Assembly (NCBI GenBank): GCA_027559495.1
Contig: JAMXSV010000024.1
Location: 496,001-560,000 of the forward strand
Length of the DNA stretch: 64,000 nucleotides
DNA from: Aurifilum marmelostoma
Lineage: Eukaryota; Ascomycota; Sordariomycetes; Diaporthales; Cryphonectriaceae
Direction: 5' to 3'
This document shows, piece by piece, positions 46,531 through 57,889 of the stretch. Made by a program: the position numbers and the translations under genes. The notes under the pieces were generated by a model. That model worked only from the letters and a program-made list of their open reading frames with translations, did not search any database and was not told where the DNA came from. The first letter of the stretch is position 1. Each line of letters opens with the position of its first letter.

Positions 46531-48274
46531 TGATTGATGGCGGATGTCATATGATATGGGGAGCGGAAGCGAACTAGAAATGGCTGGGTGAGGTGTGAGG
46601 TTGTCCCTTGTGGACTGGAATGTTGGTGCGCGGCACCAGGAGGAAAGATGATTCTTCATGTATATATGTTCTTTGATCTAGGAACAATTGTATAAACTTT
46701 TTGGAAAATAGGATGACACACATTATCTTGTGTACAAGATGAATATCATGAAACGAGTTAGTCAATCATGAAAGATTATCGATTCATGGTGGACGCTGGT
46801 ATTCTAAGGGATGATGATAATCTGAGATGGTTTTTACCTTCCCACTCGTTGCGCTTGTTCCTACGAGTTGCCTGTATTTTTCTATGTCTGATTGTATTCA
46901 ACATCATAAGCTTTCTTTTATTATTCATCTTCCAGGTTGTTGCTCCAGTTTTGAGAAGAATTGCCTAGGTTTTGAGGCAGATTTGTAGCTAGATCGGGTT
47001 GTGAAGGACATCTGGGTTTTCATAATAATTACAGTACGGGCCAAGCCCATAAGCTTCATTCAGCTGCAGAATCACTCTCGATAGTAAAATTGCAAAGAAT
47101 CTGAAGATGGTCCTTCATGGTGAGCTATGCAGCTAGAAACGGAGGAGGGACGCGGTGGGGGGCTCTTGCTTGTTGGAACTATGTAATTATATGAAATATC
47201 AAAATGCATCATGTAATTAATTAAGTAAGATACCAACAGGCGCCCGTGATGACTGAAGGAGGGAGAAACACCCGGGTGATTGATTATGAGCCGTCATCAT
47301 CTATCTCGAATCATGGCAGTGGTCTTGGTGCATTACAGAAAGGGAATGGTCATTCGTCTGACTGCTTTTATATCTCGAGGCCTGGGTTGGCCCCCCCCCT
47401 AACCCCATCCCAGCTATGTGCAGCTTCGTCTTGGATGGGAAGAGTGGGTGGGTCGTGTGTGCTGTGCGTGTGTGGCCCCCCGTGGCAAGTGGTTTGAAAT
47501 GGATGTGATCCTGGTGGAATGGTCTGATGTTTGTGTAGTTGACGACGCACCTTTTTGTAGTAATTATCAGCATGATCCCATTTGGTAAAGTGCGGTGCAT
47601 GTGAGAGAGTAAGAAGGCTTGAAGAATAGAAATGGAGAAATGGAGAGGCGATGTAATTAATTATCATCCATACGCTTTTGTTTTTTGCTATGGTCACATT
47701 ACATACAACCTGCTCGAAACGCCTCGCAGTAAAGACCAGGACACGCCATAGAAGAGCAAAGGAGATGCCCGCTGGGGGCCAGCTGTTGACCTGCAGGTTT
47801 TCGCCCACAAACCATGCATGAGAAGGCTGCATACCCCTGCTTGCTCTGCTGCTTCGCGAGATTGACACTCGCAGGTCGGGAGTGCATGTAGGAACCGGAT
47901 GAGGGATTCTGTAACCTCCATCTTGCTCAGGTTTGCCGTCTGGACACCCTTTCTTTAGGGACGCGGTCACTGCCCGATCCTCTCTTTTGCCGCCCCCCTT
48001 CCCGGAAATACTTGATGCGCCGCCCATGGGGGCCGCCGTCGAGTACATGGGTTCAGCCCTCCTTTTGTTGTTGTAGTCTTCTCTTCTTCTCTGTCTGGCT
48101 GATTTCTCCTCTGCCACTTTCCTCTATCTCTTTTTTTTGTTTTTTTCTTTTCCTCTTCCCTGGTGTATTTCTCTTGGTGTGCTCTCTTACGCCCGTGCTG
48201 AGCAACAAGGCTGGACAAGCTGCGTAGCACAATTGTACAGTGACTAGATGCAGTAAATACTCCTATTTCTCACA
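46531..48274. other. Intergenic region, 1.7 kb
   Basis: 3' flank of the ATOS-like gene and promoter of the membrane-protein gene. AT-rich at 46640-47230, with ATTAATTA motifs at 47182-47226 and 47652-47664. A 66-codon hydrophobic frame at 46768-46968 lies in it but is unsupported. Confidence 0.55.
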
Positions 48275-49712
48275 ATGACCACAACCACAACCACAACTAC
48301 AACCAGTCTGACGCCTCTGCTCAACTAGCCGCGGACCGTCCTCGGTTCCCTGACGACCACCTTCACGCCGCCGGCATCGTGCGCATACAATGCCTGGGTC
48401 GGGGGCCTGAACAACCCATATACTGCATGGCAGGGTATGGGATGTCGGACCCATCAAATCAACGGATGTAAGCTGGCAAAACAAAATAACGAAATCCACA
48501 AACCATATTTCTTCAACCTTCTTTCCCCAGGACCGGCCCTCTTTTCCTCATGTCTCTGGATGCTTACCTTTCTTCTTCGCCTCCTGTACCTTCTTTTGCT
48601 GACCGTCTGTCTTGTCTTCGTTTTGCTTAGTGGTACCTGCAGAGACATGTTGGCCGGCCACGACAGAAGGCGCCGTATATCCTGTATTGAGATTCGATGG
48701 CTGGGGTTTCTACTCGCCTGGCCTGGTCTGCCCGTCAGGGTTCTATAGTGCTTGTACAGCAACGGCTACTGGGGCTGCAGAGTGGAATGTCCAGTTCTCT
48801 ATGTTGCCAGGAGAGACCGGTATGTTTATTTTTTTCCTCCGGCTTTCGAGAGATTTCAAATCTATGTTGCTGACCGTGTCGTCTTTGCTGTGATCACAGC
48901 GGTTGGGTGTTGTCCTACGTATGTTGTTCTGCCCCAGGTTCATGACATGCACAAGTCCTCAACCCGCTATTGATACTCGCTGAATTACTTTCTCTAATTT
49001 GTTTTCTCATTTTCATATCATAACAATTAGTGGTTTCGCCTGCTTCAACCCAACCTCGGGCTACCTCGGCCAGACCTGCACCAAGACCTTCTCCGCGACC
49101 AGCCTCACCACGGCAGTATGCAGCTTCAACGGCGTCGGCGACGGCGGCTCCATGATCCCAGGGCTGGGCACGTATCCCCTGACCTGGACCCAGACGACCA
49201 CCAAATCCTCAGCCCTCACCACAGAGACCGCCACCATCACAGCCCTGATCGTGTCGGCACCCATGATCCAGATCAACTGGCAGGCCTCCGACAGAGCCGT
49301 CCAGCCTGCACCGTCCGCGGGGACGAGCTCGGCCTCGACCGCCACCTCGGCCTCTGCCGCCGCCACTGCCACGTCTTCCTCTTCCGGTGGAGTGACCGCG
49401 GGCACGCTCATAAGCGCCATCGTCGGCACCGTAGTAGCCGTAGCCGCCGTCGCAGCCGCAGCCTTCTACACCTGGCGTCTCAAGAGACAGCATCAGAGAG
49501 AGCACGCCGCCGAGGCGGCGCAGCTGGCGGAGCTGCAGCGGAGAGCGGGAAGCAGAGCCGGGAGGAGGACGCCGTATGACCAGAAGCCGGAGGCGTATAA
49601 CGGGCGGCCGTCCGCGGGGCGGGGGTGGACGGAGCTGGACGGCACGATGTTGACGTCGACGTTTGAGCTTCCTCATGAGAATTATCATGCTTCGCCGACC
49701 TTTTCCGGCTGA
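48275..49712 (+). pseudogene. Single-pass membrane protein with Cys-rich ectodomain; premature TAG in exon 1
   Basis: Probable plasma-membrane/cell-wall protein of a Pezizomycotina type: Thr-rich start, Cys-rich ectodomain, Ser/Thr/Ala stalk, one transmembrane helix (about residues 258-282, TLISAIVGTVVAVAAVAAAA) and a basic, Gln/Glu-rich cytoplasmic tail. Exons 48275-48467, 48631-48819, 48900-48918 (a 19-nt micro-exon) and 49031-49712 join in phase to 360 codons. Junctions rebuild a smooth Cys-rich block: RFDGWGFYSPGLVCPSGFYS, then AVGCCPTGFACFNPTSGYLG. The predicted ATG opens with nine Thr codons, typical of such proteins, but codon 18 is TAG (48326-48328) in the same frame as the rest. The stop could be a real nonsense mutation (CAG to TAG), a base error, or the start may be elsewhere. 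No upstream exon that bypasses it in frame was found. There is no classical signal peptide. Confidence 0.6.
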
Positions 49713-51402
49713 GACCTCGGCGCATTCGAGGACCTGAGAGGCAAAAGAATAGAAAGAGAGATAGTCTGGACGAGTCGTGAAAACTGGATAATTCATTACG
49801 GCATTTCTTTTTGGGACTGTGACTGGGCTTGCTGCTCTACTGTCTTTGACCACCAGGAGTTTTGTCTACGGTGTAATTAGGAGGCCCGGGGTTCTCATCA
49901 TCCATGAACTCTTGATCTATTACATGACTAAACTGTTGACGCCTGCGGAATGCCGCAAATTAATGCTTCGGGTCAGGGATAGTATGAATCTAATAATGCT
50001 GTCGGACCAGCTGATGGGAAAATAGATTGAGCGCAGGCTGTAACAAATGGCTCTGCACAATCATAATGTGTCAGTATGCATGGGAGTCGTAATGAGGTGA
50101 TCCTATTATGAGTTCATCGTTTGTCAGTCGACCGAGATCCCAAGGTTATCTAAATGTGGCGTCGGAGGATGAAGGATTTGGTGTGATCTATGGTCCAACA
50201 CAACGCACTCGCATCAATTAAGCGACTGGTTTCGGAAATTCATCTCATTGATCGCAGGATCATTTTGGTGTCTATGTGAGACGTGTTGGTAAGTAGTAAT
50301 ATTGATGGGATGATAAAAGCCAAACTGAAGGAGAAGAAAAAAAAAGGGAAGCAATAAGGAATACGTGCGCTGTTATGGCGATTGACTACACATACGGGTT
50401 CTAAGTTGCTACCCCTCTTTCCACCGTGGCACAGGCAGTCATTCTTGCTCCATTCTCGTCGAGATATACAAGAACATCATGGAGAGTCTCGGAGAAAACA
50501 CACACCGCTCTACAGTGAAGTTCTGAAGGCATGGTTGATTGGCTAATCTTCACTGTTCATGTGCGAGGAAGTCTTGCCAGGAATAGTACACCTCATCTAG
50601 TATCGCAACGATGTCCAATGTGAGAGGAGCAAAGATTCTCACAAAGCACGTGGATTCCCCATTTCTCGCAGAGACAGGAAGGCCCCTTCTCGTGTTTGCA
50701 ATTGTGGGAGCTGCACCAGTTGATGTCTTGGGCTTCTGACAGGCGCCGTGGCCTTCCCAGATGAGATCAGAGCCTCATTGCTGCGGGTACTCCGAACATA
50801 AAATGAAAGGCAGAACAGAACCTCGAGACGGAATAAAGAACATGAAAGTTCAGATATGTTCAGTGTTTACACTCATGTGATATATATGTACATACACTCC
50901 TTGCTCAGCATGTGACAGGGTCACGACAATGCCCAGCGCACCCAGGATGCGCTTCCAGGGCAGCGGTAGCCTTCACAAGTCAAAACCGAAGTTGATCTGA
51001 CGTGACAAGGCAAACCGTTACTGGTGCTGTCGCCCCGTGAACCCCGGAGGCTCCCCTGATTCAGGGATGTGCTGCTTGGACCAATGCCCTAATTGCGGGA
51101 GTTCCGGAATGGCCAACCACCAAGACAGAGAAAGCAAAAAAGTCTCTTGGACTCAAATTTTTATTCTAATGCAAGCGCTGTATGGGTGATCGCTTCAAGG
51201 AAATTCGTGTAGACCAGTAACATGCCAGCACAGAAGTGCGTGGTCTTGATCGTGGTTGTGGAGTTGATGGTAGGCTCGAAATAATATCGATGTTGTGTGT
51301 TGTGTGTTTCTGCCTCCACGCTCCAGAGGTCTTTGTCTGATCCACTAGACTGACTCGGAAGTGGCGGGAGTGACGTTCAGGTTCTCAGCCGCGTTACGAT
51401 GT
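49713..51402. other. Intergenic region, 1.7 kb
   Basis: Start of the gene-sparse tract. Ordinary composition with A-rich patches (50336-50346) and no supported gene. Confidence 0.55.
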
Positions 51403-51709
51403 TCAGTGCGAGCTCGAGGTCGAGGTGGAGCTGACGGAATCCGTAGAGCTGGACCGGGCAGGCTTTGTGCGCTCACTGTTTGGGGGTTGTCTTGTTAGTG
51501 GACTGGGGAAGACCATAGAAGGAGGCGAGGTTATCGTTGCTCTTCTGCAGCACTTACTACGCGGACCGATCGGCAAACATCTGGCACTCGTAGCTAGCAC
51601 CACCGGTCTGGATGCGGAACTTGAGAGGTCTGGTCTCGAGGACGCTCTTGATGTCCTTCTGCCCGGGAGCAGACGAGGCAGCAGAGGTGGCAGCGGATGA
51701 TCCAGACAT
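51403..51709 (-). CDS. Small conserved-looking protein, 74 aa
   Basis: Not a named family I recognise. Exon 1 is 51709-51558 and exon 2 is 51475-51403; the intron (82 nt) has a GTAAGT donor, CTAAC branch point and CAG acceptor, phase 2. The product starts MSGSSAATSAASSAPGQKD, then a compact core IKSVLETRPLKFRIQTGGAS with YECQMFADRSAYE, and a Ser/Thr-rich tail ending SSSH. Without splicing the frame stops at the junction, so the intron is needed. There is no signal peptide or membrane segment. The core could be one beta hairpin plus a helix. The textbook splice signals make this a good small gene, but no function can be proposed. Confidence 0.7.
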
Positions 51710-54700
51710 TTTGAGGGTTTGCTGATGAAGAAAATCTCACGAGACAGATTTGTATGGTTTGGCGTAATCGAGGACTGGAAATCAGAGAGGGTAAAAGCTG
51801 CAGAGAGCAGGCGTGTGATTATTGTTGGGTGCAGAGGCAAAAGAAGTGGTCACGAAACGGATCAGGTGCAGCGTAGATGGAGGCAACTTGGGGATCTTTC
51901 CCAGATTATATATTCTACGGACCAACTACAATAGTACGTTCTGATTAGTGACGACGGAACGGAGAAATTGGACAAAGTGACCGAACACCGAGTTTGTCGC
52001 GTATGTTGTAACTGCGTGATTTTGATGCCGCCTTGGATCGTCAGTCGGAAAAGGGACCTACGTTGGCTTCCCCCCCACCACAGACGTATCTGAGATTTGG
52101 TGATGAAGCAATGGTATTACCAAACGCCTCATCTTACTGGGAAAACCCGCTCGGTCCTGAGCCGCGGTTCGTCTATCGGCGCTCTCGGGAGCACCAGTCC
52201 CCTGGCCCAGGGTTCAGGGCCTTGGAAACGTTGGGACGTACTGTACACACTATGGTAGTACCCCGGAGTTAATCTTTTCACGATTCGCCGACGCGCAGCC
52301 GATGATCAATGAGGGCGGGCTTTGTGGGGAATCTTGATCATCGGGGGGACCCTCGTTACATAGTATATAGGTACTAAATCTCTCTCCCACGCGATTTTGT
52401 CTCAGCTTGTACTACCTCGTGACGCACAAGAGGGCATTCGAATCGTACAAGAAAAAGCGGTAAGAAGATGAGGCAAAAGTAATCATTGGCCTGTGCTATT
52501 TCAGTTCTTGCGGGCTTGGCGATCTGTGTGACATGGCCTGCAAGGCTGAAGAAGGTCGCCCGATGTCGTTGGAGCTAACCAGGCCCTGGCAGTTGGCGGC
52601 TCGTCCCAAATGCACGTCGCCTATCTTTCCAGGGGTTGGTTCATGGTGCTTCTAGAAGGGCGGTTGCATGACACACACACACACACACACATATACCAAA
52701 TACACACACAGACCACCCCCCCCCTCCCAAAAAAAATCACACTTCGGGATTCTGTGCAAGGTAGAGCCCGCAAGACGGGACGGGTTGTCCTCGGCCGCGC
52801 AAAGCATCCCGCGCTTTTTGATACACAGATAGCAAAAAGTAGCCACCGGGCGCGCCGATAATAACTCTAATGAGATAGTGCTATCAAATGCTCTCAGCAG
52901 TTCATGTGCTGCCGTTCAGTTCTCGCTGAATCACGAAAGATCCACCGAGGTTCCGATTCGTCGATCAGAAACCGCGATATGCGATGCGACCGCTTGTCTG
53001 TTGAGCTTGGTTTTTTCCCCCACCATCCCTCCGATCGCTGCATGATGATCTCGTGACGTGAGCTGGGATGGACCCTCTTTCAGCCTCACACTCCTGACAT
53101 CTTCAGCGACCATGATTCGACGATCAGTCAAGCCCTATTTCTCGTCATCTGCTGAATTTTGGTGGGGAAGGTTCATTCCACCCCGCGTTGCCCCAGACCG
53201 TCCTCGATGAGAATGCTGCGTTGCCCCAGGCAGCATGCGCGCAGGGCACCTTTGGGCTTCGAAGGCAAGTCCAGATCTGATTGTGATATTCATAAAATTA
53301 CAACTTAGTTATGTAATAGGAACATATGGTGCAAGGATCAGAGGAGTTTTTCTTCACCTGCCACTTCTGCCTGTAATTAGTATGCACATTTCCGAAGTAT
53401 TGTGACACACGTCCTCGACTCGGCAACGGGCATGTTTAAACAGCCAGCCGTATGAAAACCATCCTGCCGAGGAAGCAACCTAGAAGAAGCCTGAAATAAA
53501 CGATCAAAAGAGAAAAGAAGAAAGATGTAGGCGATGACGACGGATGACATCCTGAACCCGAATATTGATTGCAAAATAAAAAAGGGTAAAAACATACAAC
53601 ACCGGGTATTCGCTAATGGTCACCCACTTAACTACTAATCCGGCGGTTAGTGGCTTATTTAGGGGAGAGCGGACGGGATCCCAAGTTTTCCACTACCTAT
53701 GGTCGTATGTGTTAAAATCTTGACAATGTAACATTATAATACTACTACACAAAGTCACCTTGGTCTGGGACAATTCCAATAGCCTCATCCCATTGCCTCT
53801 TCTAGACAAGCAGTCGTCTTGAATAACCATAATTCGAGTAACGATAATAGAAAACACTATCTCCTACATTTGTAGTAGGAATGCAAAATTATTTACAAAT
53901 TATGCAAAAATCTTGATATCCAAGTGTATCTTATACACTTGGGGGCTATGTGATCCATGGGAACGATCAGCAGCGCAGTGCATCATGGAACAGCATCGCC
54001 GATTACCCTTGACCGAGCACTGGTTCATCGTAGTAATCACCACATTTTGACCCTCCTGTGATATGGTAGCTGGTCGCGGTATGTCATGCCCTCTCAGGAA
54101 AACCATTTTCTTGATCATTCGTGCTGAGGAATTCACCTCAAGATAGTATCCCGATGCTGGATGACGAGTGCATGATCCGTTACGACTTCATTCCATAGTC
54201 GCCCACAAAGCGACTTTAGAACTACGGCCGTTCAATAGCGAACCAAATATGTACGGAGCCCGCGATGCATTCGAATATGCCCCCGAACTCGAATAGCTAA
54301 CCACTTTATCTTCTACCTTGCCGGAACACACACGGTGGTATCTCGGTCGATTGATTTTGTGAGCGTCCTCCTTTTCCCAAATAGGGATGGGATATCACAA
54401 GGAGTTAGTACAGTGACCTCGTGAATACTTTCACCACCATGACGCTCGGCTCCATTGCCTAGATTGTTTAGCGGAGATGCGTCGCAATTGCAGCCATTCG
54501 TAAGTCGACTTATAGAATTGACAGACTTTCTACGACCGATGAACCGATATTCCAGAGATCATAGACGAACTGATAGGATGACCTTTCCTAAGCCCTAGCC
54601 AGGATCACCTGTAGGTGACCTTGCTTTGATTGAGAAGCCTTTTTGCCAGGGTGCAGCTGAGGCATGATCAAGAAGAGCAGTGTATCCAAATTCTCTTCTA

Positions 54701-55868
54701 GGGGCACAACGCTCCTTGAACGAGCCTGCAGTATGAATTCTTCTCATCCGCGCATTGGCTCATCTTGACACTCCCCTGGACAATGGATCTGCCATATGTC
54801 AGCCCTAGTTTGAGTCTCTGTTTGTGGAACTGCATCCGGGCACCCGAGTTGTCTGCCTAGATGCTTCTCCCCCTGCGCCCTGGTATTCCTTCCACGTGCT
54901 ATTGACCTGCGTAAGCAGCCCTACGCAGGGGGCACACGCGTCACTACATTGAGACACTACATTAGCCTGACACTCGGGCGCATGTCCGTAGCTCCCGGAG
55001 CGTATTCGAGCTGGAGGGGTCATTTGGTTGAGGTTCTCCATCTGAGCTGAAGACCGTTCGAGCTGGGGTGGTTGAGATTAGAGGCGCATTTTGGCACCTA
55101 TGCTAGTTCTGACGGATTGGCCAGACCTTGCACATAATGAGTCCGAGAGTGCGAGACCCCAGAGCCTCAGCCTTGTTTAAGTGGAGATGGAAGACCTTCA
55201 AGCACTGGGAACCAGGAGTCACCTACTGCAGCTCAAGGAATACCAAGGCCAATCAAAGTATACACACTTTTGAACAGATACAATGGATTCTCCACTTCAA
55301 CGAGGCTCGAAGAAAATTCAGTTCCAATTGGAAGAGAATAGAATCCATGTCAATGGACGAGATGTAGCTGCCATTCGGTATCAACGGATTTTGGTTACCC
55401 CGGGTATGACCCGGAAGTCATTGGATCTCGGGGCAGCATTACAGAAGAGGGAATCTCAAGTTCACAAGTTCACCGGTCCTCAAGAAGTGCTTACTGTGCT
55501 TGACATCACGAGTTGAAATGAGAAGCGCCAGAGCGGCCGGGGCATGCCAAAACTCACCAACTAGGCAAACATAAGTTAGAATGGTGATGAGCAATAAAGT
55601 AATATATGGAGTAGACGAGATGAAAACGAGAGATCATGGTGCTGGTAAGGCTTGACAGCCGGGACTCCGAGCCAGCCGGCACCTTACACACAAGGGCGTC
55701 ACTCAGCTCTTCCCGATTCTGACGATTGCAGGAGCCTTGGTAACCTGGAACAAATTATAAAAGGGAGGCCAAGTCAAGGCCTCACTGACACAACTTGGTT
55801 CCGACTTGGCAAGCAAGATCTAGAAACGCATCCCCAAAGATCATTCACCCAATCGTTCATTGCTCAAC
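51710..55868. other. Gene-sparse region, 4.2 kb
   Basis: No supported gene. It includes an (AC)n repeat (52671-52690), a C7 run, an AT-rich part (53280-53960) and short frames that lack family resemblance. Two of these (minus 55041-54805 with a CQ..CSDAC.PC cluster; plus 55283-55516) are noted under rejected items. No terminal inverted repeats or transposase-like frames were found, although decayed elements would be hard to see. Confidence 0.5.
52671..52690. repeat. (AC)n microsatellite
   Basis: About ten AC units followed by a degenerate ATAC/ACAC tail. Non-coding. Confidence 0.85.
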
Positions 55869-56542
55869 ATGTATCCGTACAACAAAGTCTTTGTGCTGTT
55901 GACAGCTATTGCAACGTAAGATTTTACATCATCCTACAAGATTACAACAAGACTCCATCGAGCTTTTCCTTTCCTTCTCCCACAGCACTTGGGGATAATG
56001 GCCACAAAGTTGCTAATCGCCATTATCATGTAGGGCCCTTGCTGCTCCCCAGGTGACCAGCCTACCAGGCGAGCAGAGATGCTCACCAACTACCACGTTG
56101 ACCACCACCTCAACGCTCAACACCCCTCTGACCTGCCACTGTCCTATTGAGACGGTCTGCACGCCCCCCAGCCGTTGCTACCACGTCGCCTCTGCCCACC
56201 ACGACGCTTCTTGAAGGCTGCACCCTCGAGGTCGTCGTCGGACCCCCCAACTGCGGTCAGGTCTGCTCATTCTGCGCGACTCCTACCCCGTTGGCACACA
56301 AGCGCGGCCCAGAGACGGCTCCCACAACGATGCCAGGCCACAAGGTCTGCTCGCCGACTACTACCGTCACCACGACTTCCACATACTCTGAGCCGTGCAA
56401 TTGCCCCATCGAGACGCCTTGCTCTGCCGGCTCGACCCAGGTGGCCTCTCCGCTGCCTACGACAACCCTCATTGAGGGTTGTGTCGAGGAAGTGATTGTG
56501 GGACCCGGTTGTGGATGCCTCTTCTGTGAGGCCGATTCTTGA
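55869..56542 (+). CDS. Secreted Cys-rich protein with two 8-Cys repeats, frame broken at a C6 run
   Basis: Exon 1 is 55869-55915 and exon 2 is 56034-56542; the intron has a GTAAGA donor, TGCTAAT branch and TAG acceptor. The start MYPYNKVFVLLTAIATALAA is a good signal peptide. The mature part has two related modules. Each begins CSPTTT(L/V)TTTST, passes through CxCPIETxC and SPLPTTTL(L/I)EGC, and ends with a Cys cluster after EV(V/I)VGP. Cys positions on the repaired frame are 32, 50, 52, 58, 78, 89, 93, 96 and 121, 137, 139, 145, 165, 175, 177, 180. The run of six Cs at 56164-56169 shifts frame +1 inside repeat 1. With five Cs the protein is 184 aa, and the 20-residue gap between the fourth and fifth Cys equals that in repeat 2, which supports the repair. 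No known family; possibly a cell-wall or effector-type protein. Confidence 0.65.
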
Positions 56543-57471
56543 AGAATTCTGCAGGGCGGAGTGGGAACAATTATTACCATCAAAAGTAGTTTGCTGTAGA
56601 AGAGGTATTACTTGCAGAATGGGAGCTGAAGTGCGGCTATAAGGACGAATGATGGATGTAGGATTTTCCAAGAAACCAAAGCTTCTCTAGAAATCCAGAA
56701 AACGCAAATCTCGGACACTTTTCAATCTCACGACCATGATGTGAATTGTGCGATTGTACGGATAGAGAAACTATACCTGCACAGACGTATCACTGTGTCT
56801 CTCCATATGGAGCTTCCGTGACGCTGATCTCTAGCACCACGTGTTCCGTGACTTGTCCCGATCCATGCATGACCGGGGCCATCAGTGCTCTCGAGGTTTG
56901 TTTTTAAAATCCCAATTACAGTTCGGGGGAATGGCGGAACTCTCTGAGCCACTCAGGCTATGTATGTCTTAATATTCTGAACAAGCCTGATAGTGCTGAG
57001 TCAACAGGTGTCACATTATCGGGTCGGTCGTCGCACAAATGAGACGTTGACACTTGTGGCCGCCACGTTGACATGGGGAGATCCTTCGCGTGCTCTTCGT
57101 ATCCCGAATCAGTAAGGGCTACCCTAGGGTAGCTGACGGTAATTATCGCCAGACAGCCAGAGATTCCGAAAAGTTCTTGCTTATTCCACCGACACGAATG
57201 GCTTTTTGGTCCCTCTCGTGTTGGGGCTCAGCCTTACGAGAATTGAATTTTTTTTCTTTCTTTCTCTGTGGGTAGGATCCGGAAGCGCTGGGAAATACAC
57301 ATGGAGAAGTAGATTGATGTATTTAGATAAGTAGTTTCCCTACTTTGGAATATGAAATTGCGAGTCCCAATGCCTTGGATCTCTCTCATTCCCCAGGCAT
57401 CGATGCTAAGATCAATTGTCCCCCAGTCCTATATCATCTCTTCTTCCCAGGTCTGATATTTCCTACCTTTG
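56543..57471. other. Intergenic region with a Cys-rich relic
   Basis: 0.9 kb between the two secreted-protein genes. Holds the exon-like Cys-rich frame at 56785-56907, listed separately. The rest shows nothing. Confidence 0.5.
56785..56907 (+). pseudogene. Possible exon relic of a secreted Cys-rich protein
   Basis: Directly after a CACAG acceptor-like site, a 40-codon frame ending in TAA encodes a peptide with six cysteines (TYHCVSPYGASVTL, then STTCSVTCPDPC and EVCF). The Thr/Ser/Cys style resembles its neighbours, but I find no in-phase upstream exon with a start or signal peptide. It may be a decayed gene, or chance. Confidence 0.25.
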
Positions 57472-57889
57472 ATGATGCGCTGCACTACCGTTCTTCTTTC
57501 TGTCGCTGCTGCTGTCACAGCCGTCACGATCCCGCGTCAGTCTGACTCCGAGCTGGTCGACTTCACTACCTGGGGCCTGACAGGATGTGATGACGACTAC
57601 AACGGCTACTTCACCTACAACCAGTCGGCAGCAAACACCTGCATCGAGAAGGACGACATCCTTGAGGTCCAGTCGCTGTTTGTGCAAGACGTGTCCACCC
57701 GCTCATGCTCTTGTGCGTACAATTTCCAATTCTTCCAGAGGGACGGAATCCGTGTGCTGATTTTATTTCTTTCTTTCGATAGTCTACATCTACCAAGACA
57801 CAATATGTGCGGTGGAGGCGATCCCGGTTCCCTTCAATGAATGCTACAACACTATCGGTTTCGGGGCGTTCAAAATAGTGTGTTCTTGA
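57472..57889 (+). CDS. Small secreted protein, 115 aa, six mature cysteines
   Basis: Exon 1 is 57472-57712 and exon 2 is 57783-57889; the intron (70 nt) has a GTGCGT donor and CGATAG acceptor, phase 1. The start MMRCTTVLLSVAAAVTAVT is a clear signal peptide with an n-region Arg, a hydrophobic core and a cleavage site near VTA. The mature chain is acidic in its first half (DSELVDFTTWGLTGCDDDYN) and has Cys at about 39, 57, 79, 89, 101 and 114, enough for three disulfides. The C-terminus ends on KIVCS. No catalytic motif is present. Size, signal peptide and Cys content match the broad class of fungal small secreted proteins, which includes effectors and cell-surface proteins; the exact family is not recognised. 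It is the neighbour of the two-repeat secreted protein, same strand, 0.9 kb apart. An ATG at 57475 is an equally possible start. Confidence 0.72.

Noticed and set aside
46768..46968. 66-codon frame encoding a hydrophobic peptide
   Set aside because: AT-rich DNA readily gives Phe/Leu/Ile text; it lies in a 3' flank with no gene signals.
54805..55041. Minus-strand frame with a CQ..C..C..C cluster
   Set aside because: No signal peptide and no convincing upstream or downstream exon; the Cys cluster alone is too little.
55283..55516. 77-codon plus-strand frame starting MDSPLQRGSKKIQF
   Set aside because: Reads protein-like but has no family match or splice support; left uncalled.
51710..55868. 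Transposon remnant in the AT-rich part of the island
   Set aside because: No inverted repeats, target-site duplications or transposase/reverse-transcriptase text could be found by eye.
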